Source: Pseudomonas helleri
Lineage (GTDB): Bacteria; Pseudomonadota; Gammaproteobacteria; Pseudomonadales; Pseudomonadaceae
DNA: 64,000 nucleotides
Reading direction: 5' to 3'
Assembly (NCBI RefSeq): GCF_009600315.1
Contig: NZ_WIWC01000007.1
Location: forward strand, 107,351-171,350
The position numbers and the translations under genes are program-made. The notes beneath the pieces are model-generated. The model did not search any database. It was not told where the DNA came from and saw nothing but the letters and a program-made list of their open reading frames with translations. Positions 27,439 to 36,673 of the stretch are shown piece after piece; position 1 is the stretch's first letter; the number at the start of each line of letters is the position of its first letter.

Positions 27439-28470
27439 CTACTGGCCGTTGTATACAGTTCTTGTATTGAATACTGACTTTAACGTCTGATTAAAAAAAC
27501 GCCCCGCTTCACTGATCAGACTTCGATGTATATCCTCTCGATCAACGCCTTGCGCATCGGTACACACTTCAGGCATCAGCGCCTTTTGTTCATCATTACA
27601 AGGCGCCATAAATACAAAATGCCCTGCACCGGTAATCACGTTGAACTCAGGTTCTACCGGTAACTTACGTGCCAGCGCATCGGCGTTTTTGTCAGGGGCA
27701 ACCAACTGATCCTTCTCACCGCTATACAGCAATACCGGCACATGCACCTCGGCCAGGGTCTGACGGCCAAACATCAAACCCAGCGGTGCCATTAATAAAA
27801 GCGCTCCGACCCGCGGGTCGGCTATTGGCACAAGATCATCTCGATCGGCAATCAGCTCGCCCTGGTTGTTACACGCGTCTCGGTCATCCGGACGTTCCTG
27901 GCAATAATTGCGCAATCGCTGCAGGTCGGGTTGGGCACCCGCTAAAATCAAGGCCGTTTCACCACCGGCCGAATAGCCGATAACCCCTACTTGATCGTCA
28001 TGCACATACGCCGATAAACGTGGGTCAGCCAAGGTTGCAGTGATGGCTGCTGAAATCTGCATCGGTCGTCCGTACAAGTTACTCAACGTACCCAGACGGC
28101 TGTGGTCTTTGTAGTTATCGCCGGGATGTAGAACCGCCACCACCACAAAACCCTCGCGCGCCAACGAAGTTGCCAGATCATGCAACGCCATCGGCGTGCC
28201 TGTATTGCCATGAGACAGCATCAACATCGGGAAATGACCCAAGGCAATCTTTGCCTCTTCAGTGGCTTGAACGGTGTAGTTGCCCAAGTGAGTCACCCCG
28301 TCCGGATCACTGGAGGGATAGAAGGCGATAGCGTGCATCGGCTGATCATCCAGGGGGTCGAGAAAACTCAGACGATGAAAGCCCGCGCTCCAATGATGGG
28401 CAGGCTCGGCTTGCACCATGAAGGGGCACCCAGCCAATAAAAGGATAAAGACAGCGCACAGTCGCGTCAT
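27439..28470 (-). CDS. Exported alpha/beta hydrolase (dienelactone hydrolase/PAF-AH-like)
   Basis: A 343-residue protein. The ATG at 28470 is chosen for the AAGGTGG ribosome-binding site and the signal peptide that starts there (MTRLCAVFILLLAGCPFMVQ, ending AEP). The core shows an oxyanion strand (FPMLMLSHGNTGTP), nucleophile elbow GYSAGG (Ser167), an acid region (LLYSGEKDQLVAP) and catalytic His in GAGHFVFMAPC, so the triad is complete. Extra cysteines around 190-205 and 285-300 suggest disulfides in the periplasm. Related proteins are predicted lipases or dienelactone-type hydrolases. It precedes nothing co-directional closely; substrate unknown. Confidence 0.8.
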   Translation of the reverse strand: MTRLCAVFILLLAGCPFMVQAEPAHHWSAGFHRLSFLDPLDDQPMHAIAFYPSSDPDGVTHLGNYTVQATEEAKIALGHFPMLMLSHGNTGTPMALHDLATSLAREGFVVVAVLHPGDNYKDHSRLGTLSNLYGRPMQISAAITATLADPRLSAYVHDDQVGVIGYSAGGETALILAGAQPDLQRLRNYCQERPDDRDACNNQGELIADRDDLVPIADPRVGALLLMAPLGLMFGRQTLAEVHVPVLLYSGEKDQLVAPDKNADALARKLPVEPEFNVITGAGHFVFMAPCNDEQKALMPEVCTDAQGVDREDIHRSLISEAGRFFNQTLKSVFNTRTVYNGQ

Positions 28471-28569
28471 GGGTGCCCACCTTTTTATGCACACAACGTG
28501 AAAATAACGTCACTGCATCTTTTAGGCCCGGTTTGCGGGCAGTGGCATTGTTGATATACAGAGCAGACG

Positions 28570-28614
28570 AAAAAAACTCCGTATCCCGGCGTTGTAGAAC
28601 GCCAGCATACAGAG
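28570..28614 (-). terminator. Rho-independent terminator of azoR
   Basis: On the minus strand a long stem (CTCTGTAT...GGCGTT pairing with AACGCC...ATACGGAG, with small internal mismatches) and a 4-base loop ends in seven T residues, starting just past the azoR stop. Confidence 0.88.
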
Positions 28615-28632
28615 CTTAATTCGTGAGGTTGC

Positions 28633-29244
28633 TTACGCTGCGCTGAACAACTCCTGATTGATCTGCGCGTGAGCATCATTCATGGCTTTACTGCGCAGTT
28701 CATCCCCATACGCCAAACCGTGGGCACGAACAAACTCAACATCAGTGATGCCCAAAAAGCCCAGCACTACCTTCAAGTAATCCTCATGAGCCACACCGGT
28801 AGCCTGGCCGGAGTGCAGGCCGCCCGAGGTCGATACCACGATGACTTTCTTGCCGCCGCAAAGGCCTTCAGGGCCGTTTTCGGTGTAACGGAAGGTCTGA
28901 CCTGCTACCGCAATGCGGTCAATCCAGGCCTTGAGCTGAGTTGGAATGGTGAAGTTGTACATCGGTGCGCCAATCACCACCGCGTCGGCAGCCATGAATT
29001 GGGCCAATGTGTCCGCACTCAGTTGTGCTTCGTGCTTCTGTGCAGCGTCACGCAATTCAGCAGGCGTGCCCGCAGCCACTAGAGTCGCCGCCGAGAAATG
29101 CTCGATGGCTTCAGCCGCTACGTCGCGATAGCTGACGTCCAGGCCTGAATCTGCGGCCTGCCAGGCTTTAACCACTTCACCGCTCAGCTGACGCGAAGCC
29201 GAGTTGTCGCCCAGAATGCTCGAATCGATGTGCAAAAGTTTCAT
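28633..29244 (-). CDS. azoR: FMN-dependent NADH-azoreductase
   Basis: A 203-residue flavodoxin-like quinone and azo-dye reductase. [20 protein letters not shown] is the FMN phosphate loop; [19 protein letters not shown] and STSGGLHSG are the conserved isoalloxazine-contact and dimer segments of the NQO1/AzoR family. Length equals the typical 200-203. GGAG precedes the ATG. Family members reduce quinones and azo compounds with NADH in the cytosol and protect against thiol or quinone stress. It is divergent from a LysR gene (127-base gap), the usual arrangement for regulation by that LysR. Confidence 0.92.
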   Translation of the reverse strand: MKLLHIDSSILGDNSASRQLSGEVVKAWQAADSGLDVSYRDVAAEAIEHFSAATLVAAGTPAELRDAAQKHEAQLSADTLAQFMAADAVVIGAPMYNFTIPTQLKAWIDRIAVAGQTFRYTENGPEGLCGGKKVIVVSTSGGLHSGQATGVAHEDYLKVVLGFLGITDVEFVRAHGLAYGDELRSKAMNDAHAQINQELFSAA

Positions 29245-29370
29245 GCTGTTCTCCAGTGAGGACCGCTGCGGGGCGATCTGATGGCAGCGATACTACGGGT
29301 GAAAGCAATCGACGATAAGTCCGCTCTCGTGCGATAGTTCGTTCTACTTGTAGGACAGTGAGACTTCAGC

Positions 29371-30279
29371 ATGCAGGATCTTAACGATCTCTATTATTTC
29401 GCCAAGGTTGTCGAAGCCGGTGGGTTCGCGGCCGCCGGTCGCCTGCTGGGCATTCCCAAATCGCGCCTGTCACGACGGGTCGCTGAACTTGAGGAGCGCC
29501 TTGGCGCTCGCCTTCTGCAACGTACCACGCGGCAACTTAAGCTGACCGCCGTCGGTGAGCGCTATCTGAGCCACTGCCAGGCCATGCTCTTGCAAGCCGA
29601 AATGGCCGATGAAGCGGTGGCCAGCATGTCCAGTGAGCCCCGTGGCCGCCTGCGTGTTTCTTGTCCTGTAGGGCTGGCCCATGAATTTATGCCCGAGGTG
29701 ATCAGCTCATTTTTACGCGCCTATCCCCATGTTCAACTGGAAGTCATCCTGCTCAATCGCCGTGTCGATTTGATCACCGAAGGTATTGATGTGGCCTTGC
29801 GCGTACGCGAGAAAGGCGATGAAGACCCGTTGCTCGCCACCCGCTGGTTGCGCCAGGCGCGGACAGCGATGGTGGCCAGCCCTGAGTTCGCCCGGCAATG
29901 GCCGATCAATAGCCCCGAAGACTTGAAAAACGTGCCGTTGCTGGGTGCGCTGGAGCCTGATCGCATGGTGCATTTGCGCATGCTCGATGCACAGGGCAAA
30001 GCCTGTGAACTGACAATGGAGGCACGGTTGGGCATCGATGACTTTGTGGTGCGCAAGGCCTGTACGCTCTCGGGGCTGGGCTTTACCGTGCTGCCCATGA
30101 TGTATTGCGAGCAGGAACTGGAAAGTGGTCAGCTAGTGCAAATCCTGCCTGACTGGTCATTGCCTGGGGGCTGGTTGCATGCCGTGTATCCGCATCGACG
30201 CGGAGTGATGCCAGCCGTGCGGGCCTGGATTGAACACTTGGTTGAAACCTTTGAACGATGTGGGGACAAGGTGCTATGA
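29371..30279 (+). CDS. LysR-family regulator divergent from azoR
   Basis: A 302-residue LysR protein: winged HTH at residues 1-60 (DLYYFAKVVEAGGFAAAGRLLGIPKSRLSRRVAEL, quoted here only in part as AGRLLGIPKSRLSRRV) and an effector-binding domain with PRGRLRVSCPVGLAHEFMPEV and the C-terminal WLHAVYPHRRGVMPAVRAWI, close to the AaeR/DsdC-like aromatic-responding group. It probably controls azoR across the 127-base divergent gap. Its stop overlaps the start of the broken YjbR-family gene (ATGA), so both are co-transcribed. No defect is seen. Confidence 0.87.
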   Translation: MQDLNDLYYFAKVVEAGGFAAAGRLLGIPKSRLSRRVAELEERLGARLLQRTTRQLKLTAVGERYLSHCQAMLLQAEMADEAVASMSSEPRGRLRVSCPVGLAHEFMPEVISSFLRAYPHVQLEVILLNRRVDLITEGIDVALRVREKGDEDPLLATRWLRQARTAMVASPEFARQWPINSPEDLKNVPLLGALEPDRMVHLRMLDAQGKACELTMEARLGIDDFVVRKACTLSGLGFTVLPMMYCEQELESGQLVQILPDWSLPGGWLHAVYPHRRGVMPAVRAWIEHLVETFERCGDKVL

Positions 30280-30638
30280 ACCAGAACAACACCATGACCA
30301 AACACCAGGTCGCCGCGTTCTGTCGCAGCCTGCCGGGGGTGAAAGAAGACGTGAAATGGGGCGGGGTCGAAGTGTTCTACATCGACCAGAACAAGATGTT
30401 TGCCCTGTTTAACCTGAACAGCAACGGCCTTTCGTTCAAAGTCGAAAAAGACCTGTTCCTGGGCTATATCGATCGCCCCGGCATACGCCCGTCGCCATAT
30501 CTGGCGCGTGCGTAATGGATCAATATGCAAGCGCCCTACCCGATGGGCGCTGACGAACTGCAAGACTTGCTGCGACGTTCCCACCAACTGGTAGTCAACA
30601 AACTGCCGAAAAAGCGCCAAATCGGCTTGCTGCTTTAA
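30276..30638 (+). pseudogene. MmcQ/YjbR-family protein gene broken by an in-frame TAA
   Basis: The frame begins at ATG 30276 (overlapping the LysR stop), reads MNQNNTMTKHQVAAFCRSLP then KWGGVEVFYIDQNKMFALFN, typical of the CyaY-fold MmcQ/YjbR family, and stops at TAA 30513-30515 after PYLARA. The same frame continues without shift as WINMQAPYPMGADELQDLLR and then RSHQLVVNKLPKK to a second stop at 30636-30638, which is exactly the missing C-terminus of the family. A single nonsense substitution (for example from a Tyr, Lys or Gln codon) therefore splits a ~120-residue protein. The truncated 79-residue product lacks the conserved HQLVV-KLPK end. Family function is unclear (DNA-binding has been proposed). 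Sequencing error is possible. Confidence 0.8.
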
Positions 30639-30641
30639 CGT

Positions 30642-31073
30642 TTAGAACTTGAAGTATTTCAGGTACAGCACGTCTATCCACAGCGCTTGATGCACGGCCA
30701 CGATCAACCAGAACCACAGTTGATACGACAGCTTGCGAGTTTTATGGCGAAACACCTGCTGGGCCAGCAACGCGCCCGGCCAACCACCCAGCAGCTCAAT
30801 GGCATGCAGAACCTTTTCGGGGATTCGCCACTCGCCCGCTTTTGCCTGTCGTTTGTCGTAGCCATACATCCCGAACGCCAACCCACTGGCGAGTACATAC
30901 GCCAGTAGTGGCAAGCCTGTCGAACCCGACACATACAGGTTCAGTGCCCCACCCAGCGGCAAGGCGCAAAGCAGCACAAAGATAAGGAGCTTGCGTTTCA
31001 TGCCACGAATCGGCGCATCCGCCAGCCCTGCCCCATCCTTTGCCGTACGCCGTGGCTGTGCGTTTTTTTTCAC
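30642..31073 (-). CDS. DUF1294 membrane protein
   Basis: A 143-residue protein with a basic N-terminal tail, then about four membrane segments and the DUF1294 core [20 protein letters not shown] and [34 protein letters not shown]. The start is GTG at 31073, which overlaps the uppP stop (GTGA) and suggests coupling; an ATG 72 bases inside ([12 protein letters not shown]) is the alternative, starting right at the first helix. Some family members carry an N-terminal cold-shock domain; this one does not. Function unknown. It is convergent with the broken YjbR-family gene, with 3 bases between stops. Confidence 0.8.
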   Translation of the reverse strand: MKKNAQPRRTAKDGAGLADAPIRGMKRKLLIFVLLCALPLGGALNLYVSGSTGLPLLAYVLASGLAFGMYGYDKRQAKAGEWRIPEKVLHAIELLGGWPGALLAQQVFRHKTRKLSYQLWFWLIVAVHQALWIDVLYLKYFKF

Positions 31074-31900
31074 GCTGAGGCCGCAGACCAGTCAATCCAG
31101 CCAAACTGCCAGGTCGCCAGAATTAACAGACCAAAAGCAATGCGATACCAAGCAAACGCGGCGTAGCTGTGGTTGGAAATAAACTTGAGTAATGCCCGCA
31201 CGGCAATCATCGCGAAGATAAACGAGGTGATGAAACCGATGGCAAACACCGGCAAATCATCCGGCTGGAATAGATGACGGTATTTGTAACCCGAGTATAC
31301 CGCCGCGCCCACCATGGTCGGCATTGCCAGAAAGAATGAAAACTCAGTGGCGGCTTTGCGCGACAAGCCAAACAGCAGCCCACCAATAATGGTTGAGCCG
31401 GAGCGCGACGTGCCGGGGATCATGGCCAGACACTGGGCAAAACCGATCTTCACCGCGTCTTTCCAAGTCATGTCGTCCACAGTTTCTGCGCGAATCACAT
31501 GTTGGCGGCGCTCTGCCCACAGCATAATCACACCGCCCACCACCAACGCTGCGGCAACGGTAATCGGGTTGAACAGGTATTCGTGGATCACATCCGCAAA
31601 AATCACCCCCAGCACCACGGCCGGCAGTACCGCGATAATCAAGTTGGCGGTGAACCAACGCGCCTGGGGTTGTGTGGGCAAGCCGATGACCACGTCGAGG
31701 ATCTTGCGACGGAATTCCCAGACAACAGCCAGAATGGCGCCCAGCTGAATAATGATGTTGAACGCCATGGCGCGCTCGCCACCGAAATTCAACAAGTCCG
31801 CGACAATGATTTGGTGACCGGTGCTGGAAATCGGCAAGAATTCCGTCAGGCCTTCCACTACACCGAGTATCAACGCCTGTGCGGCAGTCCAAAGATCCAT
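31070..31900 (-). CDS. uppP: Undecaprenyl-diphosphatase UppP/BacA
   Basis: A 276-residue polytopic membrane protein that removes a phosphate from undecaprenyl pyrophosphate, recycling the lipid carrier for peptidoglycan; overexpression gives bacitracin resistance. Signature motifs are present: [20 protein letters not shown] near the N-terminus with the catalytic Glu and Ser residues, and [20 protein letters not shown] near 170 with the key Arg. The start at 31900 gives the common [10 protein letters not shown]-terminus; a second ATG immediately upstream (31903) is also possible, with GGGGGA before both. Length matches the family. Confidence 0.93.
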   Translation of the reverse strand: MDLWTAAQALILGVVEGLTEFLPISSTGHQIIVADLLNFGGERAMAFNIIIQLGAILAVVWEFRRKILDVVIGLPTQPQARWFTANLIIAVLPAVVLGVIFADVIHEYLFNPITVAAALVVGGVIMLWAERRQHVIRAETVDDMTWKDAVKIGFAQCLAMIPGTSRSGSTIIGGLLFGLSRKAATEFSFFLAMPTMVGAAVYSGYKYRHLFQPDDLPVFAIGFITSFIFAMIAVRALLKFISNHSYAAFAWYRIAFGLLILATWQFGWIDWSAASA

Positions 31901-32168
31901 CATTCCCCCATAAAGCTCTGCCTCATGCAGAGCGGATTAGTCTCAATTAAATGTGTGCAACTGGATGAGTGACAAACAGGTCTTGCTCCTGTGACGGCGC
32001 TTAAAACCTGTTCTGTATCAATAAAGATTCAGCTTTGCCAATTGCGGCCGAGATCCTATCAGACACGTTCGTCTTTCGCTGCTATGTCTGCGCAGTCTTC
32101 ATCTTGTCTACATAGCCAGGACGCAGTGGGTTGAACTACCAGAAGAATAAAAAAGGAGTTTTGCTTTT

Positions 32169-33803
32169 ATGAATACCTTACGCAGGTTATCCATCAGCCG
32201 ACGTTTAGGGCTGATTTTGGTTGTATCAATGGCCATGTTGCTGGCATTGGGCATGTTGATGTTGAAGCAGATACATGACGACTTGTATGACGGTAAAGCG
32301 CAAAAAACCCGCCATGTCGTGCAAGCCGTCAGCGGTGTTCTCGCCTATTACCACGGTCTGGAAACTGCGGGCACATTGTCTAAAACAGTCGCGCAGCAAC
32401 AGGCACTCACCGTGATCAGCCAGCTGCGCTATGACCATGACGACTACTTCTGGATCAACGACCTGCGGCCTTTTATGGTCATGCACCCCACCAATCCCAA
32501 GCTCGATGGCAAAGACGTGTCGTCCATCAAAGATCCCGACGGTGTCGCGCTGTTCAGTGAGATGGCTGCTGTCGCTAAAACCAAAGGCCAGGGCGTCGTC
32601 GATTACCGTTGGCCAAAACCGGGGGCACAGGAACCGGTGCAAAAGACTTCTTATGTGCAATTGTTCGAGCCGTGGGGGTGGGTCATTGGCTCCGGGATTT
32701 ATATCGACGACATGCAGGCCGAGTTTGCGGCGCAAGCCTGGAAAGCTACGTGGGCAGGCCTTTGTATTGCACTGGTGATGGCGGCGCTGGTGATTCTGAT
32801 AGCCCGCAGTATCGTTCGCCCTTTGCGAGAAGCCGTACTGGCCATGGCCAATATTGCCAGTGGTGAAAGCGATCTGACCCGTCGCCTAGACACCCATGGC
32901 CGCGATGAAATTACCCAGTTGGGCCAGCATTTCAACGCCTTTACCCACAAACTGCGTACGGTGATCAGCCACTTGCAAGGCACAGCCACAGCGCTCGAAC
33001 AGTCCTCTACAGCGCTGGGCAACGATGCCAGCGAGGCGCAACAGCGCTGTCAGCATCAAGCCCTGCAAATGGAGCAAGTGGCGACCGCCATTAACGAAGT
33101 CACCTACGCCGTGCAGGAAGTGGCTAAAAATGCCGAACACGCGGCCAGTGAAATGAGCGGCGCGCGGGGACAGGCACAGCTGGGGCAACAGAACATCGAC
33201 AGCAGCCTGCAACAGATTGGCCAACTGTCAGACACCATCAATGAAGCGGTTGAAGTCATTCGCACCCTCGCCACACAGAGTGACGAGATCGGCAGCGTGC
33301 TTGAAGTGATCCGTTCCATCGCTGAGCAAACCAACTTGTTGGCTCTCAATGCCGCCATTGAAGCGGCACGCGCAGGCGAGCAAGGCCGGGGATTTGCAGT
33401 GGTGGCGGATGAAGTGCGCTTACTGGCGCAACGCACGCAAAAATCCACCGCCCAGATACAGACCATGATCGAAGGACTGCAGGCCCACTCCGAAGCGGCG
33501 GTCACGGTAATCGGCAGCAGCCGACGGGCCTCGCAGTTGACTATTGAGCAAGCGACTGAGGCGGGGCAAAGTCTGATCAGCATTGGTCAGGCGTTGAACA
33601 CCCTCAATACACTCAACACCACCATTGCCAGCGCCACCCTGCAACAGGCTCACGCAGTGGAAGACATCAACCAGAATGTCACCAAGGCCGCCGGCCTGTC
33701 GCACAGCACCGCCCAGGCAGCGGAAAAATCGAGCGAGGCCAGCGTGCATTTGAAGACGCTGAGCGCTCAACTCAACAGCTTGCTGCGTCAATTCAAACTG
33801 TAA
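32169..33803 (+). CDS. Methyl-accepting chemotaxis protein with Cache ligand domain
   Basis: A 544-residue transmembrane receptor. TM1 spans about residues 12-32; the periplasmic single-Cache (sCache_2) domain follows ([51 protein letters not shown]), the set usually seen in receptors for small organic acids. TM2 is at about 190-212 and HAMP to ~265. The cytoplasmic coiled coil carries the universal hairpin [20 protein letters not shown] and [18 protein letters not shown] near 390. No CheB/CheR tail pentapeptide is seen. AAGGAG precedes the ATG. It is monocistronic; a GC hairpin without U tract (33817-33834) follows the stop. Confidence 0.92.
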   Translation: MNTLRRLSISRRLGLILVVSMAMLLALGMLMLKQIHDDLYDGKAQKTRHVVQAVSGVLAYYHGLETAGTLSKTVAQQQALTVISQLRYDHDDYFWINDLRPFMVMHPTNPKLDGKDVSSIKDPDGVALFSEMAAVAKTKGQGVVDYRWPKPGAQEPVQKTSYVQLFEPWGWVIGSGIYIDDMQAEFAAQAWKATWAGLCIALVMAALVILIARSIVRPLREAVLAMANIASGESDLTRRLDTHGRDEITQLGQHFNAFTHKLRTVISHLQGTATALEQSSTALGNDASEAQQRCQHQALQMEQVATAINEVTYAVQEVAKNAEHAASEMSGARGQAQLGQQNIDSSLQQIGQLSDTINEAVEVIRTLATQSDEIGSVLEVIRSIAEQTNLLALNAAIEAARAGEQGRGFAVVADEVRLLAQRTQKSTAQIQTMIEGLQAHSEAAVTVIGSSRRASQLTIEQATEAGQSLISIGQALNTLNTLNTTIASATLQQAHAVEDINQNVTKAAGLSHSTAQAAEKSSEASVHLKTLSAQLNSLLRQFKL

Positions 33804-33841
33804 ACAACCCTCATGCCGGGCCTGAAAAGGCCCGTGTCATG

Positions 33842-35026
33842 TCAGCTCGGCTCTCCTGCTCGCTGCAAGCGATACATCGTCCAGCCATACGCAGCTAGCG
33901 CCACGCCAGCCAGACCGCCACCTACCAGACCGATCCAGGCAAAACCAAAATGGCTGCCCACCGCGCTGCCCAACAGCGCCCCGCCACCAATACCAATGTT
34001 GTAAATGCCGGAGAACATGGCCATTGCTACATCGGTCGCGTCGGGTGCCAGACTCAACACTTTGGATTGCAGCGCCAAGCCGAAAGCCATGATTGCCATG
34101 CCCCAAATAACACTCAGAACCCCCAGAGACTCGACCCACCCGCTGGCCGGCAACAGCAGCAACAGGCACAGAGCCAGCAACCCTACGGCGGTGAGTAAAA
34201 AACCCTGCGGGCTGTACTTGTGGAACCAGCTGAAGCACAGCGAGCCGATAATGCCTGCACCGCCAAACAGCAGCAGGATCAATGTCACCGTACTGCCGCT
34301 CATACCCGCCACGCCTTGTACGAACGGCTCGATGTAACTGTAAGCCGTGAACTGCGCCGTGATAATCACCGCTGTCAGCACGTACACCGCCACCAGCGCG
34401 GGCCGCTTGAATAACACTGGCAGGCTTCTGAGTGAGCCAGAATTTTGGCTAGGCAATAAGGGCAGCGTGCGGGCCAGCCAGAACACCAGCACAGCCGCCA
34501 GACCGGCAATCACCAGAAAAGTGGTGCGCCACCCCATCGCCTCACCCAGCAAACGACCCAGCGGCACACCCAACACCATTGCCAGCGATGTGCCGGTGGC
34601 CAGCAAACCCAATGCCTGTACCTGCTTGCCTTCCGGGGCCAGACGCACCGCGAGCGAAGCGGTTATTGACCAAAACAGCGCATGGGACAACGCGACCCCG
34701 ATGCGACTGACCAATAAAAGCCCAAAACTGTTCGCCAGGCTCGACACCACATGACTGGCGATAAAGAGTCCGAACAGAACCAGCAGCAGCTTGCGTCGCT
34801 CGACATTACGGGTGACCAACATGATGGGTAGTGAGGCCAGGGACACCACCCAAGCATAAATAGTCAGCATGAGCCCGACATTGGCGGTACTCATGTCAAA
34901 ACTGGCGCCAATCGCGCTCAGCAGCCCAACAGGCACAAACTCAGTGGTGTTGAATACAAAAGCGGCCAGCGCCAGTGCGATGACCGGCTGCCAATTGGCC
35001 TTGGGTGTAGAAATGGAGTCACTCAT
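33842..35026 (-). CDS. sotB: Sugar efflux transporter SotB
   Basis: A 394-residue 12-helix MFS exporter, almost the length of E. coli SotB (396). The N-terminus [30 protein letters not shown], here represented by [18 protein letters not shown], and the [20 protein letters not shown] segment are characteristic of the SotB/YdeA group, which exports arabinose, lactose and IPTG-like sugars. It is preceded by an ATG with no strong ribosome-binding site. It stands alone, convergent with the chemoreceptor gene. Confidence 0.88.
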   Translation of the reverse strand: MSDSISTPKANWQPVIALALAAFVFNTTEFVPVGLLSAIGASFDMSTANVGLMLTIYAWVVSLASLPIMLVTRNVERRKLLLVLFGLFIASHVVSSLANSFGLLLVSRIGVALSHALFWSITASLAVRLAPEGKQVQALGLLATGTSLAMVLGVPLGRLLGEAMGWRTTFLVIAGLAAVLVFWLARTLPLLPSQNSGSLRSLPVLFKRPALVAVYVLTAVIITAQFTAYSYIEPFVQGVAGMSGSTVTLILLLFGGAGIIGSLCFSWFHKYSPQGFLLTAVGLLALCLLLLLPASGWVESLGVLSVIWGMAIMAFGLALQSKVLSLAPDATDVAMAMFSGIYNIGIGGGALLGSAVGSHFGFAWIGLVGGGLAGVALAAYGWTMYRLQRAGEPS

Positions 35027-35227
35027 TTAAGGGGTGCACTGCTCGCTATCGATGATCTGACAGGCCCATGACTCGATTTCTCCAGCCAGAACCACATGTG
35101 ACGGCATTCTATAGAGAACTCTGAAACCTGTTGGTGAACATCTGTACAACGTTCGAGGCATTTTGCCGCACCCCCAATCACGGCACTGTTGACGCTCGTC
35201 ATAACAGCGCCGCAGGCAAGCCTGCAT

Positions 35228-35344
35228 TCGAAACGTTGCGTTTTGACGACACGCTTTTCACGCCACGTTCACATCAATGGGTCTAAGTTGAGCTCACTCC
35301 TTTAGTGAATCCCATTTGGCCTGCCCCCCGCAGGCCTTTTTTTT
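35228..35344 (+). ncRNA. Candidate small RNA ending in an orphan terminator
   Basis: In the 332-base gap between sotB and a DUF4174 gene (both minus strand) there is no convincing coding frame, but the plus strand carries a strong intrinsic terminator at 35318-35344 (GGCCTGC / GCAGGCC, 5-C loop, eight T). No plus-strand gene upstream needs it within 1.5 kb. A second small stem (TCACT / AGTGA at 35294-35308) precedes it. This is the pattern of an independent Hfq-type sRNA. The 5' end is not defined; 35228 is a guess and I do not recognise the RNA. Confidence 0.45.
35318..35344 (+). terminator. Orphan Rho-independent terminator
   Basis: A 7-bp perfect GC stem, 5-base C loop and eight T residues on the plus strand; flanking protein genes run the other way, and no T run follows the hairpin on the minus strand. 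Confidence 0.88.
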
Positions 35345-35358
35345 GCTCGCCACTGTCG

Positions 35359-35895
35359 TTAATCACTTAAAGGGACAGGTGCTTTGGCTGGTTTTACAGG
35401 TTTAGTGGCCTTGCTGGCAGGTGTTTTGGTCTCAGGTGTCACAACGTCAACTTTCGCCTGCGCTTCTTTCTCGGCCATTGGCATCGCATCAACGACCTTG
35501 AACAGCTCCTTGAGGTCGACATCCCCCTCTTGCTCTACCTTCTTTTCGCCGTCTTTACCGATCAAAATGACTTTGGCCTTGTCTCTGATCATCCCGGGCT
35601 TGAGCCCGCGAAGAAGCGACATGGTGCTTTGAGGTTCAAGGCCTTTATCGTCACGTTTGCCATCAATATTGACAATCGTATAGAGCACCATGTCGCGCTC
35701 GGTAAACGCTTGCTTTGTAGCCGGGTCTGCCAGCTCTTTGGTAATTGCCTGCAAGGTGGGATCGGCCGTTGAACGGGCAAAAATCACCAAGGGCCGGAAT
35801 TTTCCTCGGTCTTGCTCCAGAGGGCTTGCTACTTCAACGGCTTGCACTGCGCCAGACACAAGCAAGCTCGCTAGGATCCACAAACGGATAAACAT
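35359..35895 (-). CDS. Exported DUF4174 protein
   Basis: A 178-residue protein. The ATG at 35895 (MFIRLWILASLLVSGAVQAV) is chosen for the GGAGG upstream and because the signal peptide starts here; a further 51 residues upstream are in frame but unlikely. The mature part carries the DUF4174 pattern, thioredoxin-like in layout (FRPLVIFARSTADPTL, KVILIGKDGEKKVEQEGDVD, LKELFKVVDAMPM) but without a CxxC. The last ~40 residues are Pro/Lys/Thr-rich and probably disordered. Function unknown. It lies in the same direction as dedA, 183 bases downstream of it. Confidence 0.75.
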   Translation of the reverse strand: MFIRLWILASLLVSGAVQAVEVASPLEQDRGKFRPLVIFARSTADPTLQAITKELADPATKQAFTERDMVLYTIVNIDGKRDDKGLEPQSTMSLLRGLKPGMIRDKAKVILIGKDGEKKVEQEGDVDLKELFKVVDAMPMAEKEAQAKVDVVTPETKTPASKATKPVKPAKAPVPLSD

Positions 35896-36078
35896 CCTGA
35901 CCTCCATTGAGTATCGGGCGGGCTTCATGGGTGGTAGTACCGACAACCGCTCGAACACCTGATACTGCCGAGCTATCAAGAGCTTAGGCCAAGTGATTGA
36001 ACACGCAACCGGTTCCCGGACTTTGCCTTTCATGTAGACGCTTTGCAACCGCAGACGAACGCTGCATGAAGGTGGTGA

Positions 36079-36645
36079 TTATTTTTTAGCCCGGTAATGC
36101 CGGACCACCGCAATCACGGCCATTAACCCGACAACCCCTACCGCAATGGGCAGGCGGTAGGCTTTAAGGTCACCTAAAATCCGCTCCAGAAACTCCCCGG
36201 CGCCATAGCCAACACTGGCAAACAATGTGGCCCACACCAACGCCCCCAACAGATTGATGCAGGTGAATTTGACCGGCGACACCCTGCTTGCACCAATCAC
36301 TAACGGCCCGACCAGACGCATGCCATACAGAAACCGCACTGAGAAAATCGACACGAGCGGATATGTGTTGATCAACTGCGTGACCTTGTCGATCATCGCT
36401 TGCTGCTTATGCAGGCGCGGCAACAAGCGAGCACCAAAATAGCGACCGATCCAGAACAGCAATTGATCGCCCAGCATCCCGGCCAGGCTGGCATACCCAA
36501 TCACCGGCAATAACTTGAGTACATGCTGGTGGGCGGCCATGCCTCCCAATATCAAGATGGTTTCGCCTTCGAGCAGGCAGCCTACAAAAATCGCCAGATA
36601 CCCATACGTTGCCAACAAATAACTGAAATCAATGTGCTCAAACAT
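36079..36645 (-). CDS. DedA-family membrane protein
   Basis: A 188-residue inner-membrane protein with the DedA core: an N-terminal amphipathic segment and YGYLAIFVGCLLEGETILIL (conserved Glu), the GDQLLFWIGRYFGARLL loop, and the SVRFLYGMRLVGPLVIGASR motif with its essential Arg residues, then two C-terminal helices. DedA proteins act in proton-dependent lipid-carrier flipping and membrane homeostasis. It starts 28 bases after the EamA transporter stop, in the same direction, so co-transcription is likely. Confidence 0.88.
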   Translation of the reverse strand: MFEHIDFSYLLATYGYLAIFVGCLLEGETILILGGMAAHQHVLKLLPVIGYASLAGMLGDQLLFWIGRYFGARLLPRLHKQQAMIDKVTQLINTYPLVSIFSVRFLYGMRLVGPLVIGASRVSPVKFTCINLLGALVWATLFASVGYGAGEFLERILGDLKAYRLPIAVGVVGLMAVIAVVRHYRAKK

Positions 36646-36673
36646 GCGCGCGCTTTAACTCCCAGGCTGATGA

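Noticed and set aside
33817..33834. GC hairpin after the chemoreceptor gene as a terminator
   Set aside because: A 6-bp stem is present but no U-tract follows on either strand, so it was not listed as a terminator.
35027..35227. Minus-strand frame of 66 codons directly upstream of sotB
   Set aside because: Covers the promoter zone; Cys/Arg-rich translation without family resemblance.
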